Assembly (NCBI GenBank): GCA_016124975.1
Contig: WGMP01000021.1
Span: 1 to 64,000 of the forward strand
Reading direction: 5' to 3'
Origin: Phycisphaera sp.
Lineage (GTDB): Bacteria > Planctomycetota > Phycisphaerae > Phycisphaerales > SM1A02
DNA length: 64,000 nucleotides
Both the position numbers and the translations under genes were made by a program. The notes under the pieces were generated by a model. That model was not told the DNA's origin, ran no database searches, and saw nothing but the letters and a program-made list of their open reading frames with translations. Each line of letters begins with the position of its first letter. Position 1 is the stretch's first letter. Of this stretch, positions 60,596 through 64,000 are shown piece after piece.

Positions 60596-62881
60596 TCATA
60601 GCGAATCACTCGCGCCAAGCGGGCCGCCGAGCCGTTCGATCGCGGCGCGGATCGCCGCAACCTCGCGGTCGGAAAGCTGCGCGAGCGGATCGAGCGCGAG
60701 CGCCTCGTTCACATCGAGCGCGCGCTGGTAGAACTCGCGCGGATCGTCGTCCACCCCGAACCCCGCCCTTTCGCGGATCGCGCCCGCCGCCTCGCGTGCG
60801 GCGCCCGCGTCGGCCCAGCGGCGCGGGCTGTAGGGGAACACGCGCACGGCGTCCTCGACCGCCTGAACGGCGCTCAGGATCGAGACGATCTCGTCGTCGC
60901 CGAGCCGCTCGCGTGCCGCCATGTGTCGCAGCTTCCGCAAGGCGATGTCGCCCTCGATCGCCTTCTTGCGCGGCGGTCGCAGCTGCCGCGTGGCCGCGAT
61001 CCGCTCCGCGTAGGCGAACGCCTCGCCCGCGCGGGCCGCGTCGGCCGCTGCCGCGGCGAGCGACTGCCCGATGGCGGCCTCGAGCGCGAAGCGAGACCAC
61101 CAGTACGGACTCTCGAAGAGTTCGCGCGCGGCGGCCATGCGCAGGTCGAACTCCTTCGCGGGTTCGTCGCGCACGACCGCGAGCATGCGCGCGGCGCGCT
61201 CGAGATGCGTCGCGCGCGTCGTGGAGCGCCAGAGGCTCGCGCCCATCGAGATCGCGGCGACCACCACGCACACGGCGAGAAGCGGCGCGAGCACAGCGTT
61301 GTCCGCCTTCGCGGCGGTCGGGGCGGCTGTTTCCGCCTGCCCACGCCCTGCAGGAAGCTCGGCGGCGCAGGCGATCAGGAGAAGCGCCAGCACGCACGAC
61401 CCCGGAAGCCACGCGACCATCTCGATCTGGGCATGGACAAGGACGAGCACGCCGACCGCGAACAGCGCGGCGCGCAGCGCGCGCGGAGGAGCCGCCATCG
61501 CAGCCGTGGCGGCGCAGCCCGCGACGAGCACGCACGCGAAGACGCCGAGAACACGCGTCGCGAGCCAGAACCCGTCGACAAGCGGCGCTTCGGCGCGCAT
61601 GGCGATGGCCGTTCCCGCGACCCCCGCGACGGCCGCGGTCGCGAGCGCGAGCATGCGTGCGCGGGCCTCGCCGCCGTCGTCGGGCTCGCACGATGCCTCG
61701 GCCATGCCTCGTTCGCCGTCGTCGCCCTCGCGGCTCGGCCAGAAGAAGCGCCAGATCACGGCGATCCACGCGACGCCCGACAGGCCGAGCGCGATGATCC
61801 AGTCCGCGAAGATCGAATGCAGGCTCTTGACATCCTCGGGGCAGTTCGGCGGCTTGGAGGCGGCGAAAAACTCCTGGACCCGCTCCGCTCCGAGGCCGAG
61901 AGGACCGGCCCCCTGCCCGAGCATGCGCACGCCCGCCTCGAGATAGAACCCGCGGAAGAGGAGGCTCGTCTCGCCGATCCGCGTGCCGACGAGCCATCGC
62001 GCGAAGACCGCACCGAGCGCGCACGCCGCGAGGACGAGCGCCCAGCGCGGCGAGGGAAGCCGCGCCGCGCGCAGCGAGACGAAGAGCACGGCGATCGCGA
62101 CGATGGTCGCAAGCAGCGCGCCCTTGCCGCCGTTCACGACGAGAAGCACCACGCTCGCCACCGCCGCAAGCGCGAGGAGCAGCGTGTTTCCCGATGGCTG
62201 CGCGCGACGCGCTGCGAAGGCGAGCGCGCCGCACCCGACGAGCCCGACGCCCATCATGGTGGAGAACGGGTTCGACAGCTTGAACCAGCCCGTGGCTTCG
62301 GCCTGGTAGAGGCGGCGCTCATAGGTTCGTGCAGCGCTCGAGTCAGGAAGCCATCCGCGGTCCGCAAGGAACGCCTCGCGCGTCTCCTCGTAGAAGGCGA
62401 CGGTCGCGGGATGCTCGACGAGGACCTGCACGAATCCGCGCACGGCGAGGAGCGCGATCACGCCGAGAAAGACGCCGAGCGCCGCCGCGCGGAACCTTCG
62501 ATCACGCCCGAGGTGCGCGAGCGCGACCGCTGCGAACATCGCCGCGATCCAAGTGTCGGTGCGGAAGCCGTTCTCGGGAATGATCCCCGTGTGCGCGTGC
62601 ATTGCTGCAACGGGCACGGGAACAAGCGCGAGGAAGACGAGCCCCCAGTGGACCCCGCGGCGCGCCACCACCTCGCCGAGGATCGCAAGCGCCGCCGAAA
62701 GCAGAAGCACGAGATCGAGCGCGTGCGACCCCGCCGCCCCGAGCGAGAGGAGCGGCATCTGGTCGCGCGCGGGGTCGACATCCGCGAACCACAGGTTCGG
62801 CTCGATCGAGACCATGCTGCGGATCGCGGCGACGGCGGCGATGCCGGCGAAGCCCGCGATGCGAAGCAGATCGGCCTTCAT
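60596..62881 (-). CDS. O-antigen ligase/polymerase family protein (Wzy_C)
   Basis: This 761-residue membrane protein has about twelve helices. The first half includes the O-antigen ligase-type periplasmic region, with NGGKGALLATIVAIAVLFVS, the RGFYLEAGVRMLGQGAGPLGLGAERV loop, and SLHSIFADWIIALGLSGVAW with its conserved His. These belong to the WaaL/Wzy_C family that joins or polymerises lipid-linked glycans. The C-terminal 200 residues are soluble and helical, possibly TPR-like (FELFESPYWWSRFALEAAIG-type segments). Its ATG overlaps the stop of the WecA-like gene (ATGA). The acceptor cannot be told from sequence. Confidence 0.82.
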   Translation of the reverse strand: MKADLLRIAGFAGIAAVAAIRSMVSIEPNLWFADVDPARDQMPLLSLGAAGSHALDLVLLLSAALAILGEVVARRGVHWGLVFLALVPVPVAAMHAHTGIIPENGFRTDTWIAAMFAAVALAHLGRDRRFRAAALGVFLGVIALLAVRGFVQVLVEHPATVAFYEETREAFLADRGWLPDSSAARTYERRLYQAEATGWFKLSNPFSTMMGVGLVGCGALAFAARRAQPSGNTLLLALAAVASVVLLVVNGGKGALLATIVAIAVLFVSLRAARLPSPRWALVLAACALGAVFARWLVGTRIGETSLLFRGFYLEAGVRMLGQGAGPLGLGAERVQEFFAASKPPNCPEDVKSLHSIFADWIIALGLSGVAWIAVIWRFFWPSREGDDGERGMAEASCEPDDGGEARARMLALATAAVAGVAGTAIAMRAEAPLVDGFWLATRVLGVFACVLVAGCAATAAMAAPPRALRAALFAVGVLVLVHAQIEMVAWLPGSCVLALLLIACAAELPAGRGQAETAAPTAAKADNAVLAPLLAVCVVVAAISMGASLWRSTTRATHLERAARMLAVVRDEPAKEFDLRMAAARELFESPYWWSRFALEAAIGQSLAAAAADAARAGEAFAYAERIAATRQLRPPRKKAIEGDIALRKLRHMAARERLGDDEIVSILSAVQAVEDAVRVFPYSPRRWADAGAAREAAGAIRERAGFGVDDDPREFYQRALDVNEALALDPLAQLSDREVAAIRAAIERLGGPLGASDSL

Positions 62882-64000
62882 CGCGGCGCGTCTCCGCCAC
62901 CGCCTGCGGACGGCGGCTCGATCCGCGCCACGCTCGTCTCAAGGACCAGCATCACGAGGAAGATCCCGAAGAGCTGGAGCCCGACGAGCGCGGCCTGCCA
63001 CGGCTTCATGAGGCCGAGGCCGATTCCGCTCATGGCGGTCACAGCGGTCAGGAGCCAGAGCACGACCACCGCGCGCCGCTTCGAGAGCCCGAGCTGCACG
63101 AGCCTGTGCGAGATGTGCTCGGGCCCGCCCACGAACGGGCTCTTCCCGCGGCGCACGCGCCACACCGTGACATAGACGCCGTCGTAGAGCGGCACCGCGA
63201 GGACGAGGAGCGGCATGAACACGCCGTACCACGCCGTGCCGAGCGCGTAGTCGGCGTGCTCCGCGTCGACGAAGGTGGTGCGCGCCGCGAGGCACGCCAG
63301 CATGTAGCCGACGAAGAGCGACCCGCCGTCTCCCATGAAGATCCGCGCGGGCGGGATGTTCCACACGAGGAACCCCGCGAGCGAACCCGCGAGGAGCGCG
63401 AGCGCCGAGGCGATGAACCACTGTTCGTTGAGGATCGTCGCCGCCATGAAGCAGAGCGCCGCGACCATGCCGATCCCCGCCGCGAGCCCGTCCATGTTGT
63501 CGATGAAGTTGACGGCGTTCACAATGACCACGATCCACGCCACCGTGAGCACGATGCTGATGACCTCGCCCCCCGGGATCGGCTCGAGCAGGTTGTGCAG
63601 GAGCCGCACGTCGGAGAAAAGCGTGGTCGCGACGGCCACCCCGACCTGCAGGAAGAGCTTCGGCCACGCCGAGAGCGCCCGTCGGTCGTCGTAGAGCCCC
63701 ATCAGATGGAGCGCGAGCGCGCCGAGCAGGATGACCCCCCAGTCCCCCGCCGTCTCGCGCGCGCGCCCGAGATGGGGCTCGACGGCGGGCGCCCACGCGA
63801 CGACCTGCGACGGGAACAGCGCCAGCGCCCCGAGCGCCGCCGCGATGGGCAGCACGGTCGACCAGAAGATGGCGATGCCGCCGATGTTCGGCACCTTGCG
63901 CAGTTCCTTGACATGGCCCGCGGCGCCAGGGGTGTCGAGCGCGCCCACGCGCATGCCGAGCCGCGCGAGGAGCCCCGTGAACGGAGCCGAGAGCGCGAAG
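62878..64000 (-). CDS. WecA/MraY-like undecaprenyl-phosphate sugar-1-phosphate transferase (5' end outside window)
   Basis: This membrane enzyme transfers a sugar-1-phosphate to undecaprenyl phosphate and begins glycan assembly. Motifs are the LRKVPNIGGIAIF loop, LMGLYDDRRAL with the Mg-binding DD, NAVNFIDNMDGLAAG, RIFMGDGGSLFVGY, and GPEHISHRLVQLG as the HxH motif. They identify the WecA/TagO branch rather than MraY. The ORF track starts at Met 63954, but the frame stays open to the window edge. The added residues (SAPFTGLLARLG before MRVGALDTPG) fit the family's first helix end, so the true start lies beyond 64000. It leads the operon with the ligase and the transglutaminase-like gene. Confidence 0.92.
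   Translation of the reverse strand, partial: FALSAPFTGLLARLGMRVGALDTPGAAGHVKELRKVPNIGGIAIFWSTVLPIAAALGALALFPSQVVAWAPAVEPHLGRARETAGDWGVILLGALALHLMGLYDDRRALSAWPKLFLQVGVAVATTLFSDVRLLHNLLEPIPGGEVISIVLTVAWIVVIVNAVNFIDNMDGLAAGIGMVAALCFMAATILNEQWFIASALALLAGSLAGFLVWNIPPARIFMGDGGSLFVGYMLACLAARTTFVDAEHADYALGTAWYGVFMPLLVLAVPLYDGVYVTVWRVRRGKSPFVGGPEHISHRLVQLGLSKRRAVVVLWLLTAVTAMSGIGLGLMKPWQAALVGLQLFGIFLVMLVLETSVARIEPPSAGGGGDAPR

Overview
The window is a GC-rich, gene-dense stretch of bacterial chromosome. It has about 43 protein genes, no rRNA or tRNA genes that I can recognise, and no CRISPR array or insertion sequence. The gene set suggests a planctomycete, most likely of the Phycisphaerae type. The reasons are a TPR-rich lipoprotein biology, a DUF1573 lipoprotein, a 3D-domain protein, a HExxH/PDZ secreted peptidase, a divergent RNase HII-like protein, an EF-P without the usual tip lysine, and one flagellar gene (fliM) beside nusA. 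This assignment is an inference from recall of family distributions, not a search.

Layout. 0-10 kb: a small HPF-like gene, uvrA, a winged-helix regulator, an acyl-CoA thioesterase, purN overlapping a secreted metallopeptidase, then hpf, a ptsN-like EIIA and an HPr. That last trio repeats the hpf-ptsN-npr order of the proteobacterial rpoN operon. 10-22 kb: gpsA, a P1B-type ATPase with a CPG motif, class I aldolase, mnmA overlapping an RNase HII-like gene, fusA behind a long structured leader, a membrane-bound SpoIIE-type phosphatase, and ribD. 22-31 kb: a Gld-type ABC export operon (ATPase, permease/GldG fusion, DUF4340) on the minus strand, a PAS-GAF-REC protein, a tandem REP-like palindromic repeat, and prmC. 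31-43 kb: a GT4 glycosyltransferase, putA, comM, a 3D-domain protein with a tandem repeat, a TauE/SafE permease, a DUF1573 lipoprotein, a 1.3 kb gene-poor stretch with an orphan terminator, efp, and a TVP38-like protein. 44-57 kb: the minus-strand cluster fliM / nusA-infB-rbfA-(HhH-GPD with histone-like tail)-(TPR lipoprotein)-yebC. 57-64 kb: dsbD, then a minus-strand envelope polysaccharide operon (WecA-like transferase running off the window, O-antigen ligase, transglutaminase-like protein).

How the genes work together. Several groups are translationally coupled by ATGA or GTGA start/stop overlaps: purN with the peptidase, mnmA with the RNase HII-like gene, the phosphatase with ribD, the three Gld-type genes, rbfA with HhH and TPR, and the transferase with the ligase. 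A core translation theme runs through the window (fusA, efp, infB, rbfA, prmC, mnmA, two HPF paralogues, yebC).

The most interesting sequence-level signals are these. (1) A TANNNT hexamer sits exactly 6-7 nt before eight start codons, predicting leaderless mRNAs. (2) There is an array of consecutive perfect hairpins in the nusA leader. (3) A duplicated REP-like element by prmC shows compensatory stem changes. (4) A perfect 10-bp stem closes a structure in the fusA leader. (5) A HhH-GPD domain is fused to a histone H1-like tail inside the nusA-infB operon. (6) A strong terminator lies at 41.45 kb with no gene to serve.
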